In this document: piece after piece, positions 7,972 through 16,505 of the stretch
Layout: the number at the start of each line of letters is the position of its first letter
Numbering within the stretch: position 1 is the first letter of the stretch
Origin: Limnochorda pilosa
GTDB lineage: Bacteria; Bacillota; Limnochordia; Limnochordales; Limnochordaceae
Assembly: GCF_001544015.1 (NCBI RefSeq)
Contig: NZ_AP014924.1
Location: forward strand, 744,001 to 808,000
DNA: 64,000 bases
Direction: 5' to 3'
Notes under the pieces: generated by a model
Seen by the model: the letters and a program-made list of their open reading frames with translations, nothing else
What the model was told of the DNA's origin: nothing
The model's database searches: none
Position numbers and translations under genes: made by a program

Positions 7972-8943
7972 TCACTCGAATCCGATGGGATGCCAGCACG
8001 CCGCCCGGTGCTGCGGCTCGTACTCCACCAGGCCCGGAACCTCCGCGCGGCACCGGTCGGTGGCCAGCGGGCAGCGGGGGTGGAAGGGGCAGCCCGCAGG
8101 CGGCTCGAGCAGATTGGGCGGTTCACCCGGGATGGAGCGCAGCTCCCGCTTCTCCCCGCGAATGCTGGGGAAGGCCTGCATCAGCCCATCGGTGTAGGGG
8201 TGGATCGGCCGGTGGAAGACCGCTTGGCCGGGGCCCACCTCCACAAGGCGGCCGGCATACATCACGCCCACCAGGTCGCTCACCTCGGCGATCACCGCGA
8301 TGTCGTGGGAGATGTAGATCATGGACATGTGCAGCTCCCGGCGGACCCGGTCGATCTCTTTCAGGATCCGGTCCTGAACGATCACGTCCAGGGCCGTGGT
8401 GGGCTCGTCGGCGATGACGAGCCTGGGGCGGCTCGCGAGGGCCATGGCGATCACCGCCCGTTGCTTCATGCCCCCGGAGTACTCGTGGGGATACTGGTTG
8501 ATCCGCGAGCGATCGAGCCCGACCATCTCGAAGAGCTCACCCACCCGCGCCCGGGCCTCGTCGTCGGTGACGCGGGGTTCGTGGGCCTGGATCGCTTCCA
8601 CGATCTGATCTCCAACGGTGAGCACGGGGTTCCAGGCGTTCATGGCCGCCTGGAAGATCATGGAGATCTCGCGCCAGCGCACGTGGCGCATCTCATCCTC
8701 GGAAAGCGGTACCAGGTTCCGGCCCTGAATGCGGATGCTCCCTTTCACCACCTCCGCATTGTCGGGAAGGAGCTTCATGATGGACATGGCCACCGAGGTC
8801 TTCCCGCAGCCCGACTCGCCCACCAACCCCAGGGAGGCCCCTTCGGGGAGGGAGAAGCTCACCTCCTCCACCGCGGCCACGGAGCCGCGCCGGGTATGGT
8901 AGCGCATGGTCAGGTCGTCGAGGGCGAGGATGGGTTCCGGCAT
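7972..8943 (-). CDS. Oligopeptide/dipeptide ABC transporter ATP-binding protein (DppD/OppD type)
   Basis: First ATPase of the same importer, 323 residues. Walker A is GESGCGKTSVAMS, the signature is YSGGMKQRAVIAMAL, Walker B is LVIADEPTTALD and the switch histidine is in YISHD. The oligopeptide-family C-terminus has CPFHPRCPLATDRC. ATG 8943 has AAGAGGTGA upstream and sits 4 bp after the stop of the permease gene, so the two are translationally close. It would form a heterodimer with the ATPase encoded just downstream and drive the two permeases with ATP hydrolysis in the cytoplasm. Confidence 0.95.
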   Translation of the reverse strand: MPEPILALDDLTMRYHTRRGSVAAVEEVSFSLPEGASLGLVGESGCGKTSVAMSIMKLLPDNAEVVKGSIRIQGRNLVPLSEDEMRHVRWREISMIFQAAMNAWNPVLTVGDQIVEAIQAHEPRVTDDEARARVGELFEMVGLDRSRINQYPHEYSGGMKQRAVIAMALASRPRLVIADEPTTALDVIVQDRILKEIDRVRRELHMSMIYISHDIAVIAEVSDLVGVMYAGRLVEVGPGQAVFHRPIHPYTDGLMQAFPSIRGEKRELRSIPGEPPNLLEPPAGCPFHPRCPLATDRCRAEVPGLVEYEPQHRAACWHPIGFE

Positions 8944-8947
8944 GATC

Positions 8948-9928
8948 TCACCTCTTGCGGAGGCGGGGGTTGAAGACGGTCTCAAGGCCCCGGCCCACCA
9001 GATAGAAAGCAGCGCAGAACAGGGTGATAGCCAACCCCGACGGCGCCCAGAGCCACCAGTAGTGGGCAAAATCCAGAAGGTACCCGCCGGTGTTGGCCGT
9101 GTCGATCATGAGGCCCCAGCTCATCCGGACGTTAAGCAGGCCGAAGAAGGAGAGAGTGGCCTCGGATGCGATGGCGCCCGTAACGTTGAACATCATGTAG
9201 AGGAACGAGATCGGCATGACATTGGGAATGATGTGGGTGCGCAGGATGTGGAAGTCGCTTCCCCCTGCCACCCGGGCGGCGTCGATGTAGGGGCGCACGC
9301 CCACCGAAAGGGCCTGGGACTTGAGCACGATGGTGATGGGGCCGAACCCTCCCAGCACCCCCAGGACGATGGCGAGCTGCAGCACGTCCAGAGGCCAGGC
9401 GGAGCTCACCACGATGAGGATGGGGATGGCGGGGAAGAGGAGGAAGAGGTCGGCCAGGCGCATGAAGAAGGTATCGGTGAAGCCTCCGTAGTAGGCCGCC
9501 GCCGTTCCCACCATGGTGCCGATCACCACCGTCACCACGGCGGCCAGCAACCCCAGCGCAAACTCCCGGGAGGTGCTGTAGGCAAGCTGGCTGAAGACAT
9601 CCCGCCCGTACGGGTCGGTGCCGAGCCAGTGTCTGAGGCTGGGCTCGGAAGGATGGGTGAAGACCTCGAAGTCGAAGCCGGTGACGGGATCGTAGACCAT
9701 GGGGTTCCAATAGAACCGCATGAGCAGGGGGTAGCTCGCCGCCAGAAGGATGAAGAAGAGGATCAGCCCGAGCCCGATGGGGCCCAGACGGCTCTCCCAG
9801 AAGGCCTCCCACGTGCCTCCCAACCCCTTGCGCCACAACCGCATCCGGACCCGCCAGAGCGGCTCCGGGTGGACCAACCCGCCCTGCGTTCCGACCTTGA
9901 CCTCAGCCACGTCGATCACCATCCCCAC
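8948..9928 (-). CDS. Peptide-type ABC transporter permease (DppC/OppC type)
   Basis: Inner-membrane channel subunit, 326 residues. It has a long N-terminal cytoplasmic head, a first membrane span (LGPIGLGLILFFILLAASYP), then HWLGTDPYGRDVFSQLAYS, the conserved DppC motif preceding the transmembrane domain. The coupling region EATLSFFGLL and a C-terminal RGLETVFNPRLRKR fit the family. Between the first span and the LGTD motif is an insert of roughly 45 residues (RFYWNPMVYDPVTGFDFE...), as in DppC subgroups serving larger or sugar-like substrates. The start is uncertain: GTG 9928 or ATG 9922. Confidence 0.94.
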   Translation of the reverse strand: MGMVIDVAEVKVGTQGGLVHPEPLWRVRMRLWRKGLGGTWEAFWESRLGPIGLGLILFFILLAASYPLLMRFYWNPMVYDPVTGFDFEVFTHPSEPSLRHWLGTDPYGRDVFSQLAYSTSREFALGLLAAVVTVVIGTMVGTAAAYYGGFTDTFFMRLADLFLLFPAIPILIVVSSAWPLDVLQLAIVLGVLGGFGPITIVLKSQALSVGVRPYIDAARVAGGSDFHILRTHIIPNVMPISFLYMMFNVTGAIASEATLSFFGLLNVRMSWGLMIDTANTGGYLLDFAHYWWLWAPSGLAITLFCAAFYLVGRGLETVFNPRLRKR

Positions 9929-9995
9929 TTGCCGCGGCCGCGCTCACGTGGACAGCGCGTCGGGCGTTACGCGCGCCGCGGCGGCTGCGGCGCGT

Positions 9996-11174
9996 TCAGG
10001 CGCTCTGCTCCTCATGCCCCGCGATCCGGATGCGGGGGTCCAGCACGGCCGAGAGGACGTCGACCAGGAGGTGTGCCAGGAGCACGAAGATCCCCAGGAA
10101 GGCGTAGGACCCCGTCACCAGGGGCAGGTCCTGGGCGATGGCGGCGTCGAAGAGCGTCCGTCCCAGGCCGGGCCACGAGAAGATGGTCTCGGTGACGATG
10201 CCTCCGCCCAGGACGAAGCCCATGCTGAGCACGAAGTTGGTCATCACCGGCAGGATCGCCGTGCGGGCGGCATAGCGGTCGCGCACGACCCGGTCCGGCA
10301 GGCCCTTGGCCCGTGCCGCCATCACGTAGTCCTCCCGGATGGTCTCCATCATCGAGTCGCGCATCAGCAGCATGGTGCCGCCGTAGCTGATCAGGGTCAG
10401 GGCCAGCACGGGAAGGACCATGTGCCAGAAGATGTCCCACGCCAGATGCCCCACGCCCGAGAGACGCCAGGCCACCAGGGCCACGAAGATCAGCACCGCC
10501 GCCGCCGCCAGCGACCCCAGGCGTCGGGCGGCGGGGGTGTGGAGCGCACGCCGGACCGCCTGCTGGGCGAGATAGTACAAGCCCGTCCAGGCGGCCATGG
10601 TCAAGAGCAGGAGGGTAAAGATGGTGTTGGAGCCGATGGTCACCCCCCGCCAGAGCCTGGGGGTGAGAAAGCTTCCCAGCGGGAACCATCCCAACGCGTA
10701 CCCGAAGACCCAGATGAGCACCAGGCCCAGCAGCGGGTAGAAGACGGTGTAGAAGAGCACGCCGACGCCCGTGGCTGCCACGTCCAGGCTGCCGCCCCGG
10801 CGCCAGGCGATCACCCGCCCCGAGAGGTAGCCGATGTAGTAGGCGAGGAGGGTGGCCACCAGGAAGAGGAACGCCGTCCGGGGCGCCCGCTCCACCACGA
10901 TGCCCCACACGGGCCGCGGGTACTCGGAGAACGAGAGCCCCAGGTTGCCTGTGAAGAAGTTCTTCATGTACGTGAGGTACTGAACGAGGAGGGGTTGGTC
11001 CAAGCCGAACTGCTGGCGGATGGCCGCCCGGGCCGCCGGCGGGATGCGCGGGTCATTGAGGAACGCCAGGGTGATGTCGCCTGGCATCGCCTGGATGATG
11101 AAGTAGAGAAGGGTCACGAAAACGATCAGGATCAGGAGCATCTGCAGGGTGCGCGTCACCAGGAACCGGGTCAC
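9996..11174 (-). CDS. Peptide-type ABC transporter permease (DppB/OppB type)
   Basis: Partner channel subunit, 392 residues, longer than the usual 305-340. It begins with the DppB start (MTRFLVTRTLQMLLILIVFV) and has PGDITLAFL and RQQFGLDQPLLVQYLTYM, typical of the family. The coupling helix is MMETIREDYVMAARAKGLP and the last part reads IVTETIFSWPGLGRTLFDA. The extra length is an insertion of about 70 residues with two hydrophobic stretches, around TIFTLLLLTMAAWTGLYYL and LGSLAAAAVLIFVALVAW. The GTG start at 11174 lacks a perfect ribosome-binding site. Confidence 0.93.
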   Translation of the reverse strand: MTRFLVTRTLQMLLILIVFVTLLYFIIQAMPGDITLAFLNDPRIPPAARAAIRQQFGLDQPLLVQYLTYMKNFFTGNLGLSFSEYPRPVWGIVVERAPRTAFLFLVATLLAYYIGYLSGRVIAWRRGGSLDVAATGVGVLFYTVFYPLLGLVLIWVFGYALGWFPLGSFLTPRLWRGVTIGSNTIFTLLLLTMAAWTGLYYLAQQAVRRALHTPAARRLGSLAAAAVLIFVALVAWRLSGVGHLAWDIFWHMVLPVLALTLISYGGTMLLMRDSMMETIREDYVMAARAKGLPDRVVRDRYAARTAILPVMTNFVLSMGFVLGGGIVTETIFSWPGLGRTLFDAAIAQDLPLVTGSYAFLGIFVLLAHLLVDVLSAVLDPRIRIAGHEEQSA

Positions 11175-11232
11175 CGGATCGCCCCCATCGGCGCGCCGGG
11201 AGGACCCCGGCGGCGGGTTGCTTGACGAGGGA

Positions 11233-11261
11233 GGTGGGAGGCGGCCTCACCGCCTCCCACC
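11233..11261 (-). terminator. Perfect 12-bp intercistronic hairpin
   Basis: GGTGGGAGGCGG (11233-11244) and CCGCCTCCCACC (11250-11261) pair perfectly around a 5-nt loop. It lies just after the binding-protein stop (11273) and before the first permease start (11174). There is no T-run downstream. In transporter operons such hairpins often attenuate or protect the mRNA so that binding protein is made in excess over permease. Confidence 0.75.
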
Positions 11262-11272
11262 ACTCTCCTACG

Positions 11273-13159
11273 CTACTTGATGAGCTTCACCTGGCTCGGG
11301 AGCGCGTCCCAGTACTGGAGACCGCCCAGCACTTCCGTGTAGGGGAACTCGAGCCGGTCTCCCCGGAACGCCTCGATGATGGGTGTGTCGAAGAGGACGA
11401 CGTACGGCACGTCCTCCGCCAGCTTCTCCTGAAGCTGGAACGCCAGGTCTCGGGCCGTCTCCAGGTCCGTGGCGGACAGGAATTCCTCGGCCAGCCTGTC
11501 GAATGCGGGGTCGTTGTAGCCCTGGGCGTTGAAGCCGCCCAGTCCTGCCTGGCTGGAGTGGAAGAAGTAGTACATGTGGTCTGGGTAGATGCCCAGGCTC
11601 CACCCCAGCATCCACATGTCGAAGTCCTGTTCGTCGTAGACCTTGGTGGAGATGGTGTTGAAGTCGGTCAGGCGGGCCGTCACCGGCATGCCCAGCTCGC
11701 GCATCCACCGCTCGATCCAGAGGGCGAAGGTGGCCCGCAGCGGATCGTAGGCCGCGGTGGGGGCGAGCATCTCGAAAGGCTTGACGGGCTGGCCATCTGG
11801 CAGGATGAGGCCGCTGCCCGCGGTGTAGGTGTCGTTCTCGGCGTCCACCTTGGGCTCCGTCTGCCAGGTGAAGCCAGCGCTCTTGAGCAGTCGTACCGCT
11901 TCCGCCACCCGCTGGGCCTGGCTCATGCCCTGACCCCAGATCGTCACGTCAGGGTTGTACCAGGCCGCGTTCCCCGGCGGGACCACGGTGGCCAGCGGGA
12001 AGGCTACGCCCTGGAGGATGTTCTGGGTGATGAGCTGTCGGTCGATGAGGGTGGCCACGGCCTGGCGGAACTCGGGGTACTTGAAGGGTTCCTTCCGGAT
12101 GTTGAAGCTCAGGTACCGGAAGCCGTTGGTGTGGTTCTCGATCATGGTGACGCCCGGCTTGCCCTCCAACTGCTGCTGCAGCCCCTTGGCCAGGCCCAGG
12201 GAGTTGAGGAAGAAGTCGACGTCTCCGCTGATGAGCGCCAGGGCGCCGGCGTTCTGGTTCAGGAAGAGCCGGTAGTTGGCCGCGTCCGCGTAGGGCCCTT
12301 CGGTGACTGTGAGGATCGGGTCGCCCTCGGGGGCCGGAGCGCTGGTCGCGTAGTGGAAGCCCGAGTCGGGGTTGTCGATGGTGACGGCCCCGTTCGCGTA
12401 ATGCTTCACCACGTCGCCCTTGAAGTAGGGGTTCTTCACGTTCTCGTAGAAGGCACCCCGCTCCCACTGCCCGAACATGAAAGCGCCTGAGCTCACCGGG
12501 TTCGCGTTCTCGTAGCGGCGCAGCTCCTCGAGCGGGTTGTCGCTCTGGCGGGCCCGGGTGACCACGGGCTCCCAGTGCTTCTTCTGGAAGACCGGCATCA
12601 TGAGGGAGCCGAAGTTCCACTCCGCGAGCCCGGGCTCGTAGGTGAGGTAGAACTTGACCGTGTACTCATCCACGGCTTCCGCATGGTCGATGAGGTACTG
12701 GGCATCGGTTCCCGGCTTGATGGGGTTGTACGAGGCCCAGTTGCCACCCAGGTCCACGGCGCCGAACGCGACCACGGTGTTGTACGAGAAAACCACGTCC
12801 GCGGCGGTCAAGGGTGTGCCGTCGCTCCACGTGAGGTCTTTTCGCAGCGGGATGGTGGCGGTGTAGAAGGCCGTGCCGGCCACCTGCTCCTCCACCAGGG
12901 CCGGAGGATCGCCCGCGGCGATGCCGGGCACCACGGCCAGGGTGGGCGGAGCGTACCCGTAGAGCCCGCTGTAGTAGATGTCATAGGTGACAAAGGCGTT
13001 CCAGACCGTCGCCTGGGGTCCGAGACCGGCGTAGGGGTTCTGGGTGGTGGGATCCTCGAACATGCTGACGTGGAACACCTTCTCCTGGGCGCCAACCGTC
13101 CCGACGGCGAAAACGAGGACGATACTGACAGTCAGCGCCACCAGGGCCATGCGCTTCAC
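11273..13159 (-). CDS. ABC transporter substrate-binding protein, family 5 (peptide type)
   Basis: Extracellular receptor of the importer, 628 residues, SBP_bac_5 family. It begins with a signal peptide (MKRMALVALTVSIVLVFAVG, cleavage near VGAQE); there is no lipobox cysteine. Family features include LRKDLTWSDGTPLTAADVVFS near residues 105-130, FRQAVATLIDRQLI in the hinge region, and a C-terminal half with LGWSLGIYPDHMYYFFHSS. GTG 13159 has AGGAGG 9 bp upstream. It is the first gene of the operon SBP-permease-permease-ATPase-ATPase. The ligand cannot be read from sequence: peptides, oligosaccharides or nickel complexes are all possible in this family. Confidence 0.93.
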   Translation of the reverse strand: MKRMALVALTVSIVLVFAVGTVGAQEKVFHVSMFEDPTTQNPYAGLGPQATVWNAFVTYDIYYSGLYGYAPPTLAVVPGIAAGDPPALVEEQVAGTAFYTATIPLRKDLTWSDGTPLTAADVVFSYNTVVAFGAVDLGGNWASYNPIKPGTDAQYLIDHAEAVDEYTVKFYLTYEPGLAEWNFGSLMMPVFQKKHWEPVVTRARQSDNPLEELRRYENANPVSSGAFMFGQWERGAFYENVKNPYFKGDVVKHYANGAVTIDNPDSGFHYATSAPAPEGDPILTVTEGPYADAANYRLFLNQNAGALALISGDVDFFLNSLGLAKGLQQQLEGKPGVTMIENHTNGFRYLSFNIRKEPFKYPEFRQAVATLIDRQLITQNILQGVAFPLATVVPPGNAAWYNPDVTIWGQGMSQAQRVAEAVRLLKSAGFTWQTEPKVDAENDTYTAGSGLILPDGQPVKPFEMLAPTAAYDPLRATFALWIERWMRELGMPVTARLTDFNTISTKVYDEQDFDMWMLGWSLGIYPDHMYYFFHSSQAGLGGFNAQGYNDPAFDRLAEEFLSATDLETARDLAFQLQEKLAEDVPYVVLFDTPIIEAFRGDRLEFPYTEVLGGLQYWDALPSQVKLIK

Positions 13160-13524
13160 GCGAGTAGCCTCCTTTCGATACCGAACCGCGTTTTCGACGT
13201 ACCGGCTTGTCCCCGGCCGGCGCGCGGAGGCACCGACCCTTCCCTGTCGTCTGACCGGAAGGTGCCTGAAAGAAGCGCTACCGATCCCCCCTTCGCAAGC
13301 GGCGAACCTGTCCGCCGTGCAGTAAGAAATTCGTCACCTGGGAGTTCAATCCTGCCGGTGAAGACCGAATTGCGGCTGCGATGGCTAGCTTGGAGACTTT
13401 ACTGACACAAGACGGCGTGACACGTGCCCAGACGTGTGAGGCCAATACCTCCCAGAAAGACGTTCTGGTGTATAGTAAATGGGGAGTCCCGCCGGTGATG
13501 GGGTCCTTTCGGGGAGGGAAGCAG
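13160..13524. other. Divergent promoter region
   Basis: 365 bp between the minus-strand ABC operon and a plus-strand gene. A near-consensus -10 hexamer TATAGT lies at 13471-13476, suitable for the plus-strand gene, but I find no matching -35. No clear promoter for the ABC operon and no inverted repeat were seen. An in-frame open stretch from 13381 probably is not translated. Confidence 0.45.
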
Positions 13525-14475
13525 GTGATCCGTATCGTCACCGTCTCGCGTGAGATGGGCGCCCGCGGTGAGCGGATCGCGGCGCGCCTGGCGCAGCGGC
13601 TGAACCTTCAGCTCTGGGATGGCCACCGGCTGGCCGCTGAGCTGAGGGAAGGGGGGCACCCGCCGCATCTGGCCAGCCTGGCCATCGAGCGTTCGCCCGG
13701 GCTGGTGCAGGGGGTGACCGCGCCCCGCGAGGCGTACCGGGAGGCGGCTCGGAACGTGCTCCTCCAGCGGGCGGGGAAGGGGCTGCTCCTGCTGGGGACG
13801 GGGGGCAACCAGCTCCTTCGCGACGTGCCGGGCAGTGCCCACCTGCGCCTGGTGGCCTCGTGGCCCGAGCGGGTGGCCCAGGCGATGGAGGACCTGTCAC
13901 AGCAGGACCGCGGGCAGGTGGAGGAGATCCTGCGCCAGAGCGACCGGAGGCGGGCGGCGTACGTGCGGTATCTGTACGCGTCCGACTGGGCCGACCCCTC
14001 CCAGTACGGCCTCACCCTGCGGACCGACGGCATGGACCTGAAGGACCTGCTGGATCTATGCGTCGCGGCGGTGCGGCTCCTGACGGCACGGGAGCGGCCC
14101 CCCCGTGCTCCGGCCCAGGAACCCGCCCACGACGAGGTGAGCACCGCTGGCGTGCAGCGCCGCCCTCACATCTTCGCACACCCCAGCGAGGAGGCGTTCG
14201 CGCGCTTCCTGGACTTCTACCGCATCCGTTGGGAGTACGAGCCCCGCACCTTCCCTCTGGAGGTGGACCAGGAGGGGAACGTGCGGGAGGCCTTCACCCC
14301 GGACTTCTACCTGCAGGACCTGGACCTCTACGTGGAGCTCACCACCATGAAGCAGAGCCTGGTGAACCGGAAGAACCAGAAGCTCCGCAAGCTGCGGGAG
14401 AAGTACCCAGGGATCCAGGTGAAGTTGCTGTACGCGAGGGACTTCCGCTACCTGCAAAGCAAGTATGCGGGCTGA
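13525..14475 (+). CDS. Cytidylate-kinase-like domain fused to PD-(D/E)XK-like domain
   Basis: A 316-residue two-domain protein. Residues about 1-185 start VIRIVTVSREMGARGERIA and continue with LWDGHRLAAEL, resembling the cytidylate kinase-like family (Cytidylate_kin2). In that family the nucleotide-binding loop usually reads REFGSGGREIA; here it is REMGARGERIA, so catalysis is doubtful. After a linker, residues about 215-310 (HPSEEAFARFLDFYRIRWEYE, FTPDFYLQDLDLYVELTTMK, RKNQKLRKLREKYPG) have the pattern of a restriction-endonuclease-like fold. The PD acidic residue is present but the usual ExK is E-L-T. GTG 13525 has GGGAGG 6 bp upstream; ATG 13498 is an alternative. The next gene on the same strand is hpt, 500 bp away. 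Function unknown; a link to nucleotide salvage or damaged nucleic acid is inference. Confidence 0.7.
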   Translation: MIRIVTVSREMGARGERIAARLAQRLNLQLWDGHRLAAELREGGHPPHLASLAIERSPGLVQGVTAPREAYREAARNVLLQRAGKGLLLLGTGGNQLLRDVPGSAHLRLVASWPERVAQAMEDLSQQDRGQVEEILRQSDRRRAAYVRYLYASDWADPSQYGLTLRTDGMDLKDLLDLCVAAVRLLTARERPPRAPAQEPAHDEVSTAGVQRRPHIFAHPSEEAFARFLDFYRIRWEYEPRTFPLEVDQEGNVREAFTPDFYLQDLDLYVELTTMKQSLVNRKNQKLRKLREKYPGIQVKLLYARDFRYLQSKYAG

Positions 14476-14979
14476 AGGCGCCGGCAAGGCGCGCAAACGG
14501 GCAGGGTCCCGGGTCGCTCTTCCCGGGGTCGCTCCCTGCATGTTCGGCAGCCCCGCCTGACCCGATCCCGAGTTCTGGTTTCTTGGAGTGGAGGGCCGAT
14601 TGCTTGGCGGCTCGACACCACCAACCGATCGCCCGTCGTCCAAGATCCAGAGACTCAAGACCCTTTGGGCCTCGGCCTTGGGCTCCTCCGATGCAGATCC
14701 GCACGATCCTCGGGTCCGCTCCCGGAACCCTGCACCCTGATCTTACGGCAGGGGGTGGGATAAGGCAACGGACTCCCTGGCTGGTTGTGGTCCTCCTGGG
14801 TGGACGCGGGGCCCAACCCTTTTCCTTGCTCCGCCTCTCTAAGCATCTCGTGGAATCTGACACAATCACACTTGACGCGCATCGTTCGCGTCACCGTTAC
14901 ACGAAGTCCCCGTCGCTCCCCGCGCCTGCAGGATGCCAATCCATCGGGGCATAAGAGAAAGAAAGAGAGGAGGATGCCG
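14476..14979. other. 500-bp intergenic region before hpt
   Basis: No convincing gene on either strand. Base composition is lower in GC than the neighbours. The only recognisable element is the candidate hpt promoter near the right end. Confidence 0.5.
14872..14901 (+). promoter_or_regulatory. Candidate hpt promoter
   Basis: TTGACG (14872-14877) and GTTACA (14896-14901) are separated by 18 bp, about 75 bp before the hpt start. The -35 matches sigma-A consensus at 5 of 6 bases; the -10 is weak. Confidence 0.4.
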
Positions 14980-15528
14980 GTGACTCACGGCCCGGTTCCT
15001 GAGGTGCCTTCCGACCGTCCGGTCCACATCACCCGGCCCGAGGTCGAGGCCCGCATTGGCGCGCTGGGGAAGGAGATCTCCCGGGACTACGCCGACGGGA
15101 GGCTGGTGGTGGCCGCGGTGCTCCGGGGCGCCGTCTACTTCGCCGTGGATCTCACCCGGCGCCTCAGCGTTCCTTTCACCCTGGACTTCCTGGCCATCTC
15201 CCGTTTCGGCGGTACCGCCCGGCCCCACGGTGTGGTGCGCATCACCAAGGACCTGGACGAGAACATCTACGGGCGGGACGTGCTGCTCCTGGAGGACATC
15301 GTGGACACCGGCCTCTCCCTGAGCTACCTGCTCCGCACGCTGGCCGCCCGGGAGCCCGCGAGCCTCAAGGTATGCACTCTCCTGGACGCGCCGGGCCGCC
15401 GGATCGTGGACGTCCCCGTGGAGTACGTGGGCTTTCGCATCCCGGACCAGTTCGTGGTGGGGTGGGGGCTGGACGCGGGGCAGAGCCACCGGGGCGAGAT
15501 GGCCATCCGCGCCGTGCAGCCGGAGTGA
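14980..15528 (+). CDS. hpt: Hypoxanthine phosphoribosyltransferase
   Basis: Purine-salvage enzyme that joins hypoxanthine (or guanine) to PRPP, giving IMP (or GMP). It has 182 residues. Visible motifs are VVAAVLRGAVYFAVDLTRRL (PPi-binding loop region), LLLEDIVDTGLSL (PRPP-binding motif with the two acidic residues) and DQFVVGWGLD (purine-site C-terminal segment). I choose GTG 14980 because AGGAGG ends six bases before it; the ATG at 14974 directly abuts that site and so cannot use it. The last about 12 residues (GQSHRGEMAIRAVQPE) differ from the usual YRNLP ending. Cytoplasmic. Confidence 0.93.
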   Translation: MTHGPVPEVPSDRPVHITRPEVEARIGALGKEISRDYADGRLVVAAVLRGAVYFAVDLTRRLSVPFTLDFLAISRFGGTARPHGVVRITKDLDENIYGRDVLLLEDIVDTGLSLSYLLRTLAAREPASLKVCTLLDAPGRRIVDVPVEYVGFRIPDQFVVGWGLDAGQSHRGEMAIRAVQPE

Positions 15529-15568
15529 CGCGGTGCCACGAAGGCCGGCGGGGACGGTTCGGACGCCA

Positions 15569-16495
15569 TCAGCGGGCCCAGTCCGCTGCCTCTCGGGCCG
15601 CGAGGAGGCGGTCGGGTGGGGTCTCGGTGGGCACGGCGCAGCCAGGGCCGACGATAAAGCGCTCCCGGCCCGCCTCCTCCAGGGCCGCCCGAACCTGCCG
15701 GGCCACCTCGGGCGGGGTGAGGGAGCCGATGGCCTGCTCGTCGATGCCGCCCATGAGGCAGCGGTCCGTCAGGGAGCGAGCCTCGGCCAGGGTGGGTGGC
15801 GTGTGGTGGTGCGACCAGTTCACCACGTGGGCGGGATAGTCGAGGACGCGGTGGATGTCCAACTCGGTGCCGTGTACGTGGAGCACGTTCAGCCGGGCGG
15901 GCCGCGCCGCCTCCAGCACCTGCAGGTCGTAGGGCCGCACCAGGCGCTCGAAATCGTCGCCGGTAAGCTCGGCGGTGCTCGCGCCCCGGGTGGCGAAGAA
16001 GATCCCGTCGATGCCTTCCTCCAGCAGGGCGCCCACGTACCGGGCCAGGCTCTCGGCCAGCGCCGCGAGCCCTTGCCGGAGGGCCTCGGGCGCTTGCCGC
16101 AGCCGCTCGAGCCCCTGCTCGCCCAGCATCCGCCCGGCGGTGGCCCACGGGCTGAAGACGGTGTCCACGATGACCGCCCGGTGCCCGACCGCCTCCCGAA
16201 TGATCCGGAGCGCCTCGATCTGGCTGCGGAAGGTGGGAGCCTCGGGGGTCAGGGGCTCCAGGGCCGCCCACTCTTCGGGCCGCCTGACCTCCTGGATCCC
16301 TCCTGGCAGAGGCGGGCGGTAGTCGTTCATGACCTTGAGCAGGTCCGGCCGGTAGACGTCGAAGAAAGCCAGCTCCTGCTCGGCCAGGTTGGCCGGAGGC
16401 CGGTGTTGGGAAGCGAAGTGGTACCAGACGCTGAAGGGAGGGCGATCCACCGGCCTCCCCTCCACGGCTGCGAGGACCCGATCTCGTCCGTTCAT
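15569..16495 (-). CDS. Uroporphyrinogen decarboxylase-like (UroD/MtaA family) protein
   Basis: A 308-residue member of the URO-D superfamily. The start MNGRDRVLAAVEGRPVDRPP is typical. True HemE enzymes have an RQAGR substrate loop directly after this, which is missing here, so this is more like the MtaA/CmuA branch of corrinoid or methyl-group transfer proteins, or an uncharacterised paralogue. Other visible pieces are VIVDTVFSPWATAGRMLGE, FFATRGASTAE and LHVHGTELD. No corrinoid protein or MtaB-like gene is next to it. ATG 16495 has GGTGAGGGA upstream and lies 10 bp after the yhaM stop, so it is in one operon with yhaM. Substrate unknown. Confidence 0.85.
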   Translation of the reverse strand: MNGRDRVLAAVEGRPVDRPPFSVWYHFASQHRPPANLAEQELAFFDVYRPDLLKVMNDYRPPLPGGIQEVRRPEEWAALEPLTPEAPTFRSQIEALRIIREAVGHRAVIVDTVFSPWATAGRMLGEQGLERLRQAPEALRQGLAALAESLARYVGALLEEGIDGIFFATRGASTAELTGDDFERLVRPYDLQVLEAARPARLNVLHVHGTELDIHRVLDYPAHVVNWSHHHTPPTLAEARSLTDRCLMGGIDEQAIGSLTPPEVARQVRAALEEAGRERFIVGPGCAVPTETPPDRLLAAREAADWAR

Positions 16496-16505
16496 GATGT
16501 CTCCC

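Noticed and set aside
13300-13365. tRNA-like T-arm (GGAGTTCAATCCTGCC)
   Set aside because: No matching acceptor, D or anticodon stems around it.
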